DNA from: Stenocarpella maydis
Lineage: Eukaryota; Ascomycota; Sordariomycetes; Diaporthales; Diaporthaceae
Length of the DNA: 64,000 nucleotides
Direction of reading: 5' to 3'
Assembly (NCBI GenBank): GCA_002270565.1
Contig: NQMI01000002.1
Span: 124,001-188,000 of the forward strand
Shown: positions 1 through 10,574 of the stretch, in pieces
How the letters are laid out: the number at the start of each line of letters is the position of its first letter
Position numbering within the stretch: position 1 is the first letter of the stretch
Made by a program: the position numbers and the translations under genes
Notes under the pieces: model-generated
The model's database searches: none
Told to the model about the DNA's origin: nothing
The model's input: only the letters and a program-made list of their open reading frames with translations

Positions 1-366
1 CCGGCCCGGCCCCTTGTTGCGCGACAAACCTTAATACTCTGGAAAGCGAAGACCAAATGTTGCAATCCGCGAACGCACACACATGGCACATATGTGTCGA
101 CCATTCCAGCGGGTTTTGGGTTTCCTTGGTCCTCTCCTTCCCCATCTCTTCACCATCCCTTTCTCCACCGGACTCTAAACCAGGCGGCTCATAACATCCA
201 GCCGATCTCAAGGATCCTATTTACTTCTCTGCATCGCCGCCGCAGCCACCGACTCCCTATTGTGAACCTCTAACAGAGCCTCTCCATATCGCCGGTCGGT
301 GACCGTAAGACAACATCGATTACACAACGTCGATCATCAGCGAGCTAAAGTTTCCCCTCATCCCCG
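1..366. other. Upstream region of the PTH11-like gene
   Basis: No coding sequence is recognised. The stretch is rich in C and T, especially about 130-175, as expected for a fungal promoter and 5' leader of the gene starting at 367. No repeat is seen. Confidence 0.5.
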
Positions 367-2006
367 ATGGGCAGTCATGCAGGAGGAGGCGATCTTTCAC
401 AGTTCTCGCAGGAGTACATCGATTATGACGAAGGCCCGGCAGTGATTGGGGTGTCCATCGCCCTGGGGCTCGTCGCGCTCGTGGTCGTCGGCTTGCGGCT
501 GTGGGCTAGGCACATCAAGAGGGTGCCGCTGGGGATCGAGGACTACCTGATTATAGCGTGTGTGGTATGCAAAAGAAACAAAACGTGTGAGGGAGATCCC
601 GAGACTTTGTGATGGGGATCTTGGGCTGAGGGCCATGATGGACTGACATTCTTATGTAGCCGCTCCTCATTGGGACCGTCATATGTGGTACGCAGAATTC
701 CACATCCCCGGACATGACTTGTAATCATGGTTACTGACATATTCTGCAGCCATCTTCGGTAAGCTTCCGTCACTTGCCCATGATGAGGCTGAATCCCTCG
801 CGTGGACAACAACCCAACTGACCTCCCCACAAGCGGTGCTTCTCGGGCGAGTGGGTAGACACTATGCGGTGAACAAGATTGTCGACCCACAAAGCTACGG
901 CCGGGGCCAGGCGGTAAGTGGCTCCCCCAGGACTCTGCCTCCAATACTCAATTGGAACAGGACAGAATGCTGACTGGCGACCCGCCAGACCCTCTTCGCG
1001 GTCGAGTGCTGCTACGGCGTCCTGCTGGTGGTGTGCAAGTTCTCGGTCCTGGCCATGTACTGGCGCATCTTCCCGACGACCCTCGTCAGGAGGGGCTGCT
1101 GCGTGCTGGGGGCGCTGACACTGGCGTGGATCATCGCGGTGGCGCTGGTGGCGTTCCTGCAGTGCCAGCCTATGCAGAAGATCTGGCTGCCCGACACGCC
1201 GGGCCACTGCATCGACAACAACAAGTTCTTTATCGGCAACGCCGTGCCCAACATCATCACCGACTGCGCCATCCTGGCGCTGCCCGCGTATGAGATCTCG
1301 CGGCTGCGGATGGGCCTGTCGCAGAAGCTGGGGCTGGCTGGGATCTTCCTGCTGGGGATATTGTGGGTGCTGCGTTCTTGGGGTTTATTGCTGGTCCACC
1401 CGTAGATGGGCTGACAAAGACCCGCAGTGTGTCCTTCATCAGCGCTATCCGCCTGGTATTCCTGTTCAGACTGAGCGATGGAGGCCCGGACGGAGACTTG
1501 ACCGGTGAGTCGTGGTCCCATGGCCCCCATCCCACAACCACAAAATACTAGCTAACCCCCCCCCCCCCGCGACAGTGCTGATCGCCATCCCGTGGGTCCT
1601 GACGGTAGTAGAGGGCGAGTGCGCCGTCATGTGCGCCTGTCTGCCCTTCCTCCGGCCGGTGGCGCAGGCCGTCTTCGGGCGGGTCTTTACCTCGGGCGGG
1701 GCCAAGTCGTCCACCAGGCGGCTGAGCGGCGGCGTCGGCGGCGGTGGCGGCGACGACCTCGTGACGATCGGCGGCGGGGGTCCCGGCGCGGGAAAACGTG
1801 GTGGGTTCAAGGTCTCGGTTCACGGCGGCGCCCACCCGTTTGCGGTTCTGGACGACGCGGACTCCGGGGAGGCGATACTGATCGGGGCCCAGCAGGACGG
1901 CGATGGCAAGGCGCCGAGCGAGGGGAGCGATGATATCCAGCTGCAGAGGATTGTTGTGAAGCATGAGGTCAACGTGAGCTACACCGAGGGGAAGCCTCAG
2001 GTTTGA
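367..2006 (+). CDS. PTH11-like integral membrane receptor (fungal rhodopsin-type domain)
   Basis: Seven exons are inferred: 367-564, 660-687, 750-758, 834-913, 989-1362, 1428-1504 and 1576-2006. Every junction is GT-AG and in phase, giving about 398 residues. The protein begins with a short extracellular N-terminus, followed by hydrophobic segments typical of the fungal rhodopsin/PTH11-like family: VIGVSIALGLVALVVV, then GIEDYLI, FSVLAMYWRIFP, a Cys-containing loop QCQPMQKIW, and IAIPWVLTVVEGECAVMCACLP ending in LRP. These GPCR-like plasma-membrane proteins are implicated in sensing surfaces or nutrients; this family member's ligand is unknown. There is no CFEM domain at the N-terminus. The cytoplasmic tail after about residue 280 is Gly/Ser-rich and low complexity. 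The 9-nt third exon is unusual, but it restores the reading frame and a sensible helix. A run of C precedes the last acceptor. Confidence 0.85.
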
Positions 2007-3104
2007 GATGTGTGTTTTGGCCTTTTCATTTTCTTCCATGCCTGTGGTCTTGAGTCAGATCGCCAGATGCGCAATGATCAAATTTTACTTGATGAGGCCT
2101 ACCTTGACCACCAGCAACAAGACCAAAAAGAGAGGTTGTTCCCAACCACCTCCTCACGCCCTGCTCCTCATTCGGCGCTAGAACGCGTCCCTCCTTTCGG
2201 TGTTTCCTTGTAGACGAGCCTCGCGATATTTGTTGCAGTGTTTTCATCTCCCAGTGGGAAGGGGGTGTGTTCTGCTGGGCTTACTTGGGAACCTCCAAGT
2301 CGCTCGCTTTGGCGCCATGCCAGCTTGCCAGGTTGGAAGATGCAGTTTCACATGCATTTCGCGGTAGGGGCCAGATGGGCATTGACTGGTGGGTGACTCC
2401 AAGTATGGTCGTCGAGACAGAGTTCAGATGAGGCTCATGCGAGATACTAGGCCGAGACATTTTTTTTGACCTGCCACGCGGTGGAATGCAAGACCCCTGC
2501 AGCCACCCGAGCACCAGGCCAGGCCAGCCCTGCTTGTGAGCTGTCAAGCCTTGTCATTTGGCCGCTGGCAGGACGAATGTCCCAATCAAACATGGCGACG
2601 GCACGGGTAAAGGTGGGGGCCATTAAGGGGGACCATTCCTTCCTTTTTTTGTCTTTTTCCTTGCATCTGCTTGGGCCTTGAGCCTTGCGCTGGGTCGCTG
2701 TCTCTACACTAATACTCCGTCATCATAATAGTAAGCGGCAAACTGGCGGCAGGTGCATCATCTTTCATCTTTCATCTTTCGTCTTTCACCTTCCACTCCG
2801 CCTTTTCCCGGAATAATCGTAATTCTTCGCGTCGCATCGCTGCTCTTGATGGCTTCATCTAGTCCATCCTGATATCCCCTTACCCAATGGATAGGCCCGT
2901 CCGTCCTTTGTGCGCCGTTGCCCATTCTAGTGATACACATCCAAGTCATATCAATTAAACAGTCGTAACCAAGAAGCAACCTCTGCGACAATCAAGGGCC
3001 CCCGACCGGACACCCAGAACACGCTTCCCCGGATATAGTTTGAGCTCGGACACTGACTCGCCTCACCTGTCTCGCGTCGCCTTGCTTTCCTCCGAACCCC
3101 CACG
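2007..3104. other. Intergenic region with a CTTTCAT-like repeat
   Basis: This holds the 3' end of the receptor gene and the promoter of the glycosyltransferase gene. About 2758-2792 contains five imperfect copies of a TCTTTCA-type pyrimidine unit. No convincing coding sequence is seen. Confidence 0.5.
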
Positions 3105-4526
3105 ATGATCGCCGTCCGCCCAAGGCCCGCCATAGCTATATCCATCGCCCTCCTGATAATCACAACCTTCTACCTCCTCCACCCTGATCGCAACTCCCTG
3201 CGCGCCGCCTCGAGCTTCTCCGCCCCATTCGGCGCCTTCAGCGGCTCGCCAGCCACCGACCAGCCCCCCTCCAAGTCAAACCTCGCAGAGAAGCCATACG
3301 GCAGGGACTACCATGGCCACTCCACGCCAGAAGATATCAACCGCGTCACCAACGGCACCCTCGGCTTCGGCAAGGTCTTTGTCGTCGGCCTGCCCGAGCG
3401 CACCGACAAGAGAGACGCCATCTCGCTGTCGGCCGCGCTGACGGGCTTCGATATAGAGTGGGTCGATGGCGTGCGCGGCGAGTCCATCCCGGACAAGGCC
3501 GTGCCCTTTGGCATCGACCGCAAGAAGTTGATGGAGACGAACCTGGGCAGCTGGAGGGGGCACATGAATGCCATACGGAGGTGAGCACCGCCCAGCCCTA
3601 CACACAACCCCTCGCGCTTGGCAGTGTAACGGCGTTACTTTGATCACCCGGAGCTAATCGTTGCCCTGTTGGTCACCTCCAGGGTCGTCGAGCAGAACCT
3701 CGACGCCGCCCTGATAATGGAGGACGACATGGACTGGGACGTCCGCCTCAAGCCCCAGCTCGAGCTCGTCGCCGCCGGCGCCCGCGCCGTCATGGCAAAC
3801 CTCCCCGACACCTACTTCCCCACGGGCCGCGCCTCTTCCTCCACCTCCGGCCCGGTCCCCAACACCCCCTACGGCGACGACTGGGACGTCCTCTGGCTGG
3901 GCCACTGCGGTGAGCCCTTCCCGGAGGACCTCCCCGAGAACAAAGGCCTGCCGGACGGCGACGCGGGCAGGGCGGCCATGTCCCTGCGGTACACGATCCT
4001 CAACGACGCGACCGTGCCCCCTCTGGACCGCGTCACCGGCATCGTCGATTTTAAAGCGCACCCGGAGCGCACGCGCTGGGTCCACGTCACCGCCGCCCCC
4101 ATATGCACATTTGCCTACGCTGTCTCCAACCGCGGTGCACAAAAGATCCTCTACGACCTTAGCGTCGACCGCCTCTCGGGCCCCTTCGACAACGCCCTCG
4201 CGTGGCTGTGTCGCCGCGCCGTCGGCGGGTGGAGCAAGCTGGCCGCCCTGGCCGCGGCGGGGGACCCGCTGGACCGCGAGGGGACGCTGGGGGACCGCGG
4301 TCTGGACGCAAAGTGCCTGAGCGTCACGCCGCCCGTGTTCTTCCACCACAAGGCCAAGGGCAATATCCACGGGGACAGCGACATACAGGACGTCGGCGGC
4401 GAGGGGGCCGAGGAGGAGAAGCCTCCTGTCATCCGGGAGAGGGGGAGCACCGAGAATATCGTGTGGAGCGCGAGGTTGAATATTTTGAATATGATACAGG
4501 GGACGCCGATGAAGAGCCAGTGGTGA
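3105..4526 (+). CDS. Glycosyltransferase family 25 (LPS glycosyltransferase-like) protein
   Basis: Two exons, 3105-3580 and 3683-4526, are joined within the Arg codon 159 and give 439 residues. Residues 8-25 form a single N-terminal hydrophobic anchor, so this is probably a type II membrane protein of the secretory pathway with a luminal catalytic domain. The GT25 signature VFVVGLPERTDKR lies near residues 91-103, and the acidic sugar-nucleotide/metal motif LIMEDDMDW at about 169-177. WLGHCGEPFP follows. Family members transfer a hexose from a nucleotide sugar; the acceptor here is unknown. The C-terminal 60 residues are polar and end shortly after a conserved-looking NILNMIQG segment. The start was chosen because it is the first ATG before the anchor. 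Confidence 0.85.
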
Positions 4527-5641
4527 TTTTGGGGTCCCGCCTTGGTTTTTTAGTCTGGGCCTTGGATTAGAGGCTTGCTTCTGGAGTACAGAGAGACGGT
4601 GGGAGCGTTCATGGCTGGTTTTGTTCTTACCGGAATGGCGTTATGTGGGGTTTGGAAAGGGTTTAGATATCCAGGGTAGAGATTGGATTGCCTTGCTGCG
4701 GCGGATTGTCGCTGTGATTTTGTTTGGTTAGCTCGGGCGAGAGTGACGACGACTTGAATCCTGTGTGCGTGACTGGGGATGGCGAGTCGCCCCCCTCTGA
4801 CGAGTGGCCTGATCACCACCTAGGTATTTGAATTCATTGCTCATCCAATATAAAGCCTGTTATGACGCCAGCGGGACACGATATAATCTCCTTGGCTGGA
4901 CCCCAGGACTTATAAAACGGGTGCTATGGTTTCTGGTTACGTAAGCCAGTGCATGAAAGGTCGACGACATGTCGGCCGAGGCGGGGCACTTCCACCCCGC
5001 GTCGGCAATCTGGGCTTGCGAATATGGTGGACTGGAGGCTAAAGGCTGGGATCCTGCCCACGGCGAGTCTATTGGCGAGATCAAGGCCACACATTCCATT
5101 ACTGTGTCAATTCTCGGTGATGGCGCAGCCCGGGCAATGAGGTCTGCCGGAGTGAAGTGGCTGGGGGCTGGGAAAAGCTGGTGACAGCCTTGCCCACTCA
5201 AACGAAGACCCCGACCTATATGACCTCCCGCCGAGCTCATCTCTGGGTCGTGCAGCATTCCTGGCCCACAGCTTTAAAACCGTTGGCTGTTCGGCGTCAG
5301 GCTGCGGTCATTCCCCGTCCAGGGGGTCATGACGTCGCGGACCGAGACGTCGACATTGGGGGTATTTCACGAGCTCAGGATTGCTTCACGGTAGTATTTT
5401 GCAGGTGCTGGTAAAAATAAATCAAGCAATTAACAGACTACCTAGCTGGCACAGCCCCAATAGCGGTGGCAGATGCCACCGCCATCGCAGCCGTGACAGG
5501 ACCGAGGAGAGAGGATGTGGACAGTTGGGGAGCAGTGCTGAATGAGGAGAGTGGGGGTGGGGCGAGGTCATTTCTCATTAAGGTCCAAAACGGAAGACTG
5601 ACGGAAGCAGAACGTGGGAAGGGAAACCACCAGCGCAGGTC
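4527..5641. other. Intergenic region, no gene recognised
   Basis: This separates the 3' ends of two convergent genes. Only short, biased reading frames occur and none resembles a known family. The accessory compartment begins about here. Confidence 0.4.
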
Positions 5642-6211
5642 TCAGAAGGAGTTGTTCATCCCGGACATATCCATGTCTCCGCCGTAATTACCATAGCCCG
5701 GAAAGTCGAAGCCCATGAGATCCTCGATGGCACCTAGGCTGGAATAATCCTCGAAGGGTCCAAAGGACTGAAGGGAAGCCTCAGCGGGCATGAAAAAATT
5801 GTCGGCAGAGTTCCCAGCCCGGCCCGCAATCAGCGTGGCAAAATCGGTACGGCACACGCAGAGGAATGCCTGGTGGCCATCCTTGGAGGCATGCTTCTCA
5901 AGGGCGTGGTTGTTCCGGTGTGTCTGCTTGCAGGTGGCACAGGTATGGGCGGTATTAAAGTTGATTCGTGTATGCAGGAGGGTTCTGCGAGATACGCGTG
6001 CAAGGCTGTTAGCGCCCGGAAAAAAAAAAAAATCTCACCTGGTGGCTCCCTGAGCCTCGTCGGCTGCAGGACCTTGTGTGGAAAGTGGGCACGCCACTGT
6101 GCCTTCAATCACATGTGTCGCAGGGTGAGATGCACCGGCTGACTGAGCCCCGGTGCTGTTCTCACCCACGTGGTTGAAGGTGAGGCTGTGTGGTGCTTGG
6201 TAGCCAGCCAT
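5642..6211 (-). CDS. C2H2 zinc-finger protein, copy A of a local family
   Basis: Exon 1 is 6211-6039 and exon 2 is 5984-5642, with a 54-nt intron at 5985-6038 starting GTGAGA and ending CGCAG, in phase 2. The product is about 171 residues. An in-frame upstream start at 6538 is possible but its sequence looks non-coding. Finger 1 has the spacing C-x2-C-x12-H-x5-H (CATCKQTHRNNH...H...H). It is followed by LCVC, the start of the second finger of copies B and C, but the rest of finger 2 and all of finger 3 are missing. The C-terminus is rich in Asp, Phe, Tyr and Gly (FEDYSSLGAIEDLMGFDF) and could be an acidic activation domain. A nuclear DNA-binding role is likely from the family; targets are unknown. 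With one finger it may bind weakly or act as a dominant regulator of longer relatives. Confidence 0.6.
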
Positions 6212-7382
6212 GATGGGTACTTCGTCGGGTGTAGTGTGTGATGTGTTGAGTTGCGAGAGTGTTCCAGAACCGCTTTGGCCGGGCACCTGGGAGTACCCTC
6301 CAACATATGTTTTCCCCCACCTGGCTTTCCTTGGTTGGCGGAGTAGAGGTACCTGAGGCTCTGATGTACATTCACGTCGCACAGGGTGACAATTCTTGGC
6401 CTGCATGTTGGGCGTAGACGGCTGTGGCCAGTGGAGGCCCAACCACCATGTTGGGCTGCCGATATTCGAGGGGTTGTCGCTTTCCGAAACGGCAGCTCTC
6501 TGGCCGCAAAGCAAGGCTGCACTGATTCCATTGCGCACATGGAGCTGAAGTCACACCATGGCAATGTCTGCATGCTCCAGGTTCACGGTCTTTTTACACG
6601 TCAAATTGGCGAGCGACAGCAGCCACTGCCTCCTTACAAATAATTTTGAGAACCGAGCGTGTGCTCATAAACTTGGTCCTGGCAACATCTTTGACTAGCG
6701 TAAAGCTGTGCGGATGTTCTGCTTCTTTGAAAAGAAATTCACGGGGAGACGCTTATGGTGACGGCATCTGCTGTTGTTATCCAGCACTTGCTTACATCAA
6801 GCGAAGCTCATCAACAACGAAGCTGCCCTTCGCACATTTGTTCACGCGATACGGCGTTTGAGTGAGTTATAATGTTAAACCCCGGGTCTTTTTTTTTTTT
6901 TTGGGGGGGGGGGGATGGCGTTCATATCACGTACACTGACGGTAACGATGCATTCAGAGAAGGAATATGCGTAGAGTGAGAGTAGGTAGATAATAGGCAC
7001 ACTGGTATATCTGAAACCCAGCATGGATCCTATTACCTGCATGCCTAGATAATGATATTCGAATTATCAGCCGGAATTCTCATCCAGTATTCCTCTTCCT
7101 CAGTAGTCTGGTATAGGTCATATCATATATACACAATTTTGTTTCAGCTCATTTACATTGACGGACAACTCGTTTCGAGCTCAAAGCCTACCTAGGTAAC
7201 CAATTGACCGGTCGCGCACCTTTAGTTCCGACCATGTGTTATGTGCTAAGGAATGTGATACTCCTGGCCCTGGACAGAACCATTGATGTGATTTTGATGG
7301 CACCAGCAGCAACGCATGTGCTGGATTTTCGGACGTCAATTTAGAATAGGGAGATATAATGTCTCTGGTGCAATAGTGAGTA
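6212..7382. other. Upstream of copy A; AT-rich tract with a T/G homopolymer junction
   Basis: The stretch includes the promoter side of copy A. A run of 14 T is followed by 12 G at 6889-6914, which may be a real homopolymer or an assembly weakness. From about 6940 the sequence becomes AT-rich. No gene is recognised. Confidence 0.4.
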
Positions 7383-7728
7383 GGTCCAGGAAATACCTAC
7401 CCATGGGTACTCGTGCACAGACACCGGGTCCTAGGACCCGGTTTATAAAATCACTGGGTCCTGGGTACCCATGGGTCCTAGGTAATGCTATGAGTAATTT
7501 TATTAGATATTTAGAAAATGATTTATTTAATAGCAGATCAATGTTAAAAATAAGGATAAAAACTTAGTATAGAAATTAAATTATTAATTTTATGATATTA
7601 AACTTAGAACCTATGGGTACCTACTTATCCAGGACCCGTGGGTTATGTTATACCTGCAATTACCCATGGGTCCTCGGGTACCCCTTGGGCATTACCCACG
7701 CGTGGGTACCTAAGTAGGTTCCTGGGCC
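7383..7728. mobile_element. MITE-like element flanked by TA
   Basis: The left end GGTCCAGGAA and the inverted right end GGCCCAGGAA are imperfect terminal inverted repeats. Both are followed by CCTAC and GGTAC-type motifs. TA dinucleotides at 7381-7382 and 7729-7730 flank the element, as for Tc1/mariner-type insertions. The centre, about 7490-7610, is strongly AT-rich and non-coding. About 346 bp, so too short for a transposase: a non-autonomous element. Confidence 0.6.
7423..7442. repeat. Perfect 20-bp palindrome inside the MITE-like element
   Basis: ACCGGGTCCT is followed directly by its reverse complement AGGACCCGGT with no loop. Related GGGTACCC and TGGGTCC pieces recur through the element. 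Confidence 0.85.
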
Positions 7729-7822
7729 TAGCCCTCCACCATCATAACACCACCTCTCAATTTTGGGGCTCACTCATATCCTTCGTCTCTACCGTCATTT
7801 TAGTCCCTCGAACCTAGCCAGG

Positions 7823-9173
7823 ATGGCATCAAACAAGCTGACAAGCAATGCTCCTTCTCTGGATCCTGTCATGGAAGAGTCACATGTCCGCAAAGCCACT
7901 GTTCATGACCTGGGAAACGGGGATCATTTTTCAATATATACACGCGCACTGGAGAGAGTCTTGTCAACGGATGTTGCCCAGTCAACACTTGCCCAACTTG
8001 TGGACGGTGCACCTCTCAGCCAGACTCTTTGCTTGACGCCTGAGGGGCCTGAACCATGTCATCCTGTTTACGAACACTCGAAGCTGTGCGATGGGGTTCA
8101 TTAAAAACTTGGACACATTCTGGACACGTCCAACTTGCATGTCTTGCACTTCGACTTTAATGTAAGCCAAAGCCCCACAGCCAACCAGGGATGTGGGTCT
8201 GACGCACGTCTTGCAGCTCGTTCGCCGGTATCTAGCCGCCCCGCCCGGTTCAAAGGCATTCAAGGCTGGATTGATCGAATTAATAGCTTTATCTGTACAT
8301 CAAATCGCGGCGTATATCTACAAACTACATCTAGACGTTGGCAGCCACAAAGCACTGCTGAAGGCGGACAACAACGCCCCGACATTCTTCTTGCACAGCC
8401 AGTACAAAGACATTGATCAATATCCTGATGGAGTGGCCGATGCCGTCGGTTACTGGGCCGAAGCTCAGATATTTGGTGGCGTGATACTGTTTGACCGGCG
8501 AGAACAAGACGGACCCTCGGTACATGTGAGTTTTTCTTAGTAGTTGTACTCTAACAACCGTCCCTCATTCTCCTTTGCAACGCACTGAAACGCAACAAAA
8601 GGAGGCTGATTGCTTTCTCCCATGGAATAGAGGTGAAACTGTCTATCGGAATCTGCAGCTTCTCGATCCAGAAGAGTGGGAAGCCTTCGATTTCTTCTTG
8701 TCTGAGAATCGCGCTTTAGAACAACACTCCCAAGCTCCCTACGACATATACTTTCACTGCAACAACTACGATGTGACTTACCGAATTTGGCAGCTGCTTC
8801 CAGAGCAGAAAAAAGCCCTGTTTGAGTTCCTTTTGTCGGAAACAGGAGAGGCCAAAATCCCATTACCCATCCGCCCGAGCGAGAACCACCTTTTCCGAGT
8901 CGACCCGGAGGATCCGATGACCGAAACGCGCATCTATCGAGACATTTGGGAACGGAAACCCCTTGATGATGAGAATGGCGACGCGCGCATGCATCATTCT
9001 CGTGGTAACATGGTCGACTTCTTCTGTCGCACCGACGAGGACAGGTCCAAGGACGGGGCAGCCCTTCGGAACGAACTTATCTGGCGATCAAATCACTCGA
9101 GGACCGAGCCCAGGAATTAGCAACGGCGAGGGCCTCCTGGACACAATTAGCATCGCCGCCGACTGAAGAATGA
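7823..9173 (+). pseudogene. Frameshifted copy of a conserved fungal hypothetical protein
   Basis: Coding character continues across the whole interval but moves between frames. The first part, starting MASNKLTSNAPSLDP, ends with VYEHSKL near 8085. The next piece, GFIKNLDTFWT (from 8094), is in another frame. HFDFNVSQSPTANQG (about 8140-8190) is back in the first frame, and GLTHVLQLVRRYL (from about 8196) is shifted again. A clean phase-0 intron at 8526-8601 follows. The next exon carries DVTYRIWQLLPEQK and ETRIYRDIWERKPL. Near 9080 the frame shifts once more to LAIKSLEDRAQELATARA and stops at 9171-9173. At least four indels make a functional full-length product unlikely. The family is one I recognise only as conserved in ascomycetes, without a known function. 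Confidence 0.65.
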
Positions 9174-10574
9174 GATAGCGAGGTGAAGACATTGCAGACA
9201 TCAAGAGGCATAGCAGGGCATGTGGGTCTAAGTAGTCCCCTGTAGCAATCGTGGGGTCATACTTCTTTGCGCTATAGAGCTGATTACAGAAGCCTGAGCC
9301 TTCCAAAGTTGGGCTTCTTACCAATGTCGGGTCCCAAGTAATCTCATCTGTACCGCTGCCATCCTGAGGTTCTCTGCGACTTACTTCCAGCTGCTGATCC
9401 AGGAGCTATCACGCATCCTCTACCAGGACCCATGCTTCTAAGAAGCATCAAGTGGGCAGCCACCAACGGAAGCAAATAAGAATCATTTTAACAAAATTGC
9501 AGTCTGCCCCTTGAATGCTGGGCTCTCAGCGAAAAGACCGCTACAACGTAGATACTACTGAATAACCACCTACTGGTGGTCGGTTGTAATACAACATAAT
9601 GTCTCTAAGCCGAGGATGGCCGGTTTTATCCGCTGTTCGTTAAGCTGGTCTTATACTCCGTAAGTAAACACGCATGCTTCCACCCAATCCCAGTGCTCTC
9701 TCTCTCTTCCCACCTCAGCGCACGGCAACAACTGTGCCAAACAAATAACAGCTTCCATTCCCAACCTATCCAGTTATGATGTCTGAACAGAAACCATCAT
9801 CCGCACCATCCATTCGTCTCTTGACGCGGATGGTCGACTGTCACCCTTGCGCTTCTGCGGCACACCCCAGTCCAAGAGGCGCCTCCAGCTGGGAAGTTCC
9901 CCTGATTGGGCCACATGTCCAGCGCTCGGCTTACCCTGAACAAGACTGGATTCGCTAACACACGGTCAGCCAGGCAGCTCATGCACGATCCGCACCCTGC
10001 CAGAATCATATAAGGCGACGGGGCCTCCTGGGCAGCCGCCTTATCTCGGGGCTGGAGCGACGCAACAGCCTCTCATGCCGATATCGAAATTGTCCGCCAG
10101 GGTGCGGCGCTCTGCTGCTGTCACACAATCGCGACTGTTGCTCCCCGGCCGTGATGACGTCGGGTTGAAACGTGGCCGAATCCGGCTCACGGTCGACTAT
10201 TGCAGCGCTATGGGTGGCTTCGCGACTCCCAGCCCATTGGCCTTGGACTTTTTCTACTAAGTATGCCACTTGCCAATGACGGCTCCGACTGCTCGTTCAA
10301 GGGGGTGTCTGTCGTGCGGACACCCCGTCGCCTTGTTTCCTATTGCACCCCTCCGCCCCCAAGCTGACGCCCTGCCGCCTCGTGGGATGGCGGGGTTGGG
10401 CACCCATTTTTGTCCCTATTTGAAGTGGGATGACGCCCCGGGGCACGACGAGACACGGTAATGGTGTTCCTACGCAACTTTTTCATGCCAACAATTAATC
10501 ATTCGACTTACTAGAGCCATTCTCCCGTCCACCACGAATGCCACACAGGGGCTTATCCGCCAGAACCCAAAAGA
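9174..10574. other. Intergenic region before C2H2 copy B
   Basis: No recognisable gene. A short open frame at 9776-9958 follows a CT-rich leader-like stretch (about 9700-9720) but has no family resemblance. The rest shows no clear repeat. Confidence 0.35.

Noticed and set aside
7763..8260. Apparent internal duplication GLTHILRLYR versus GLTHVLQLVRR
   Set aside because: The first occurrence starts upstream of the gene in a non-ATG frame and DNA similarity ends after about 40 bases; probably chance.
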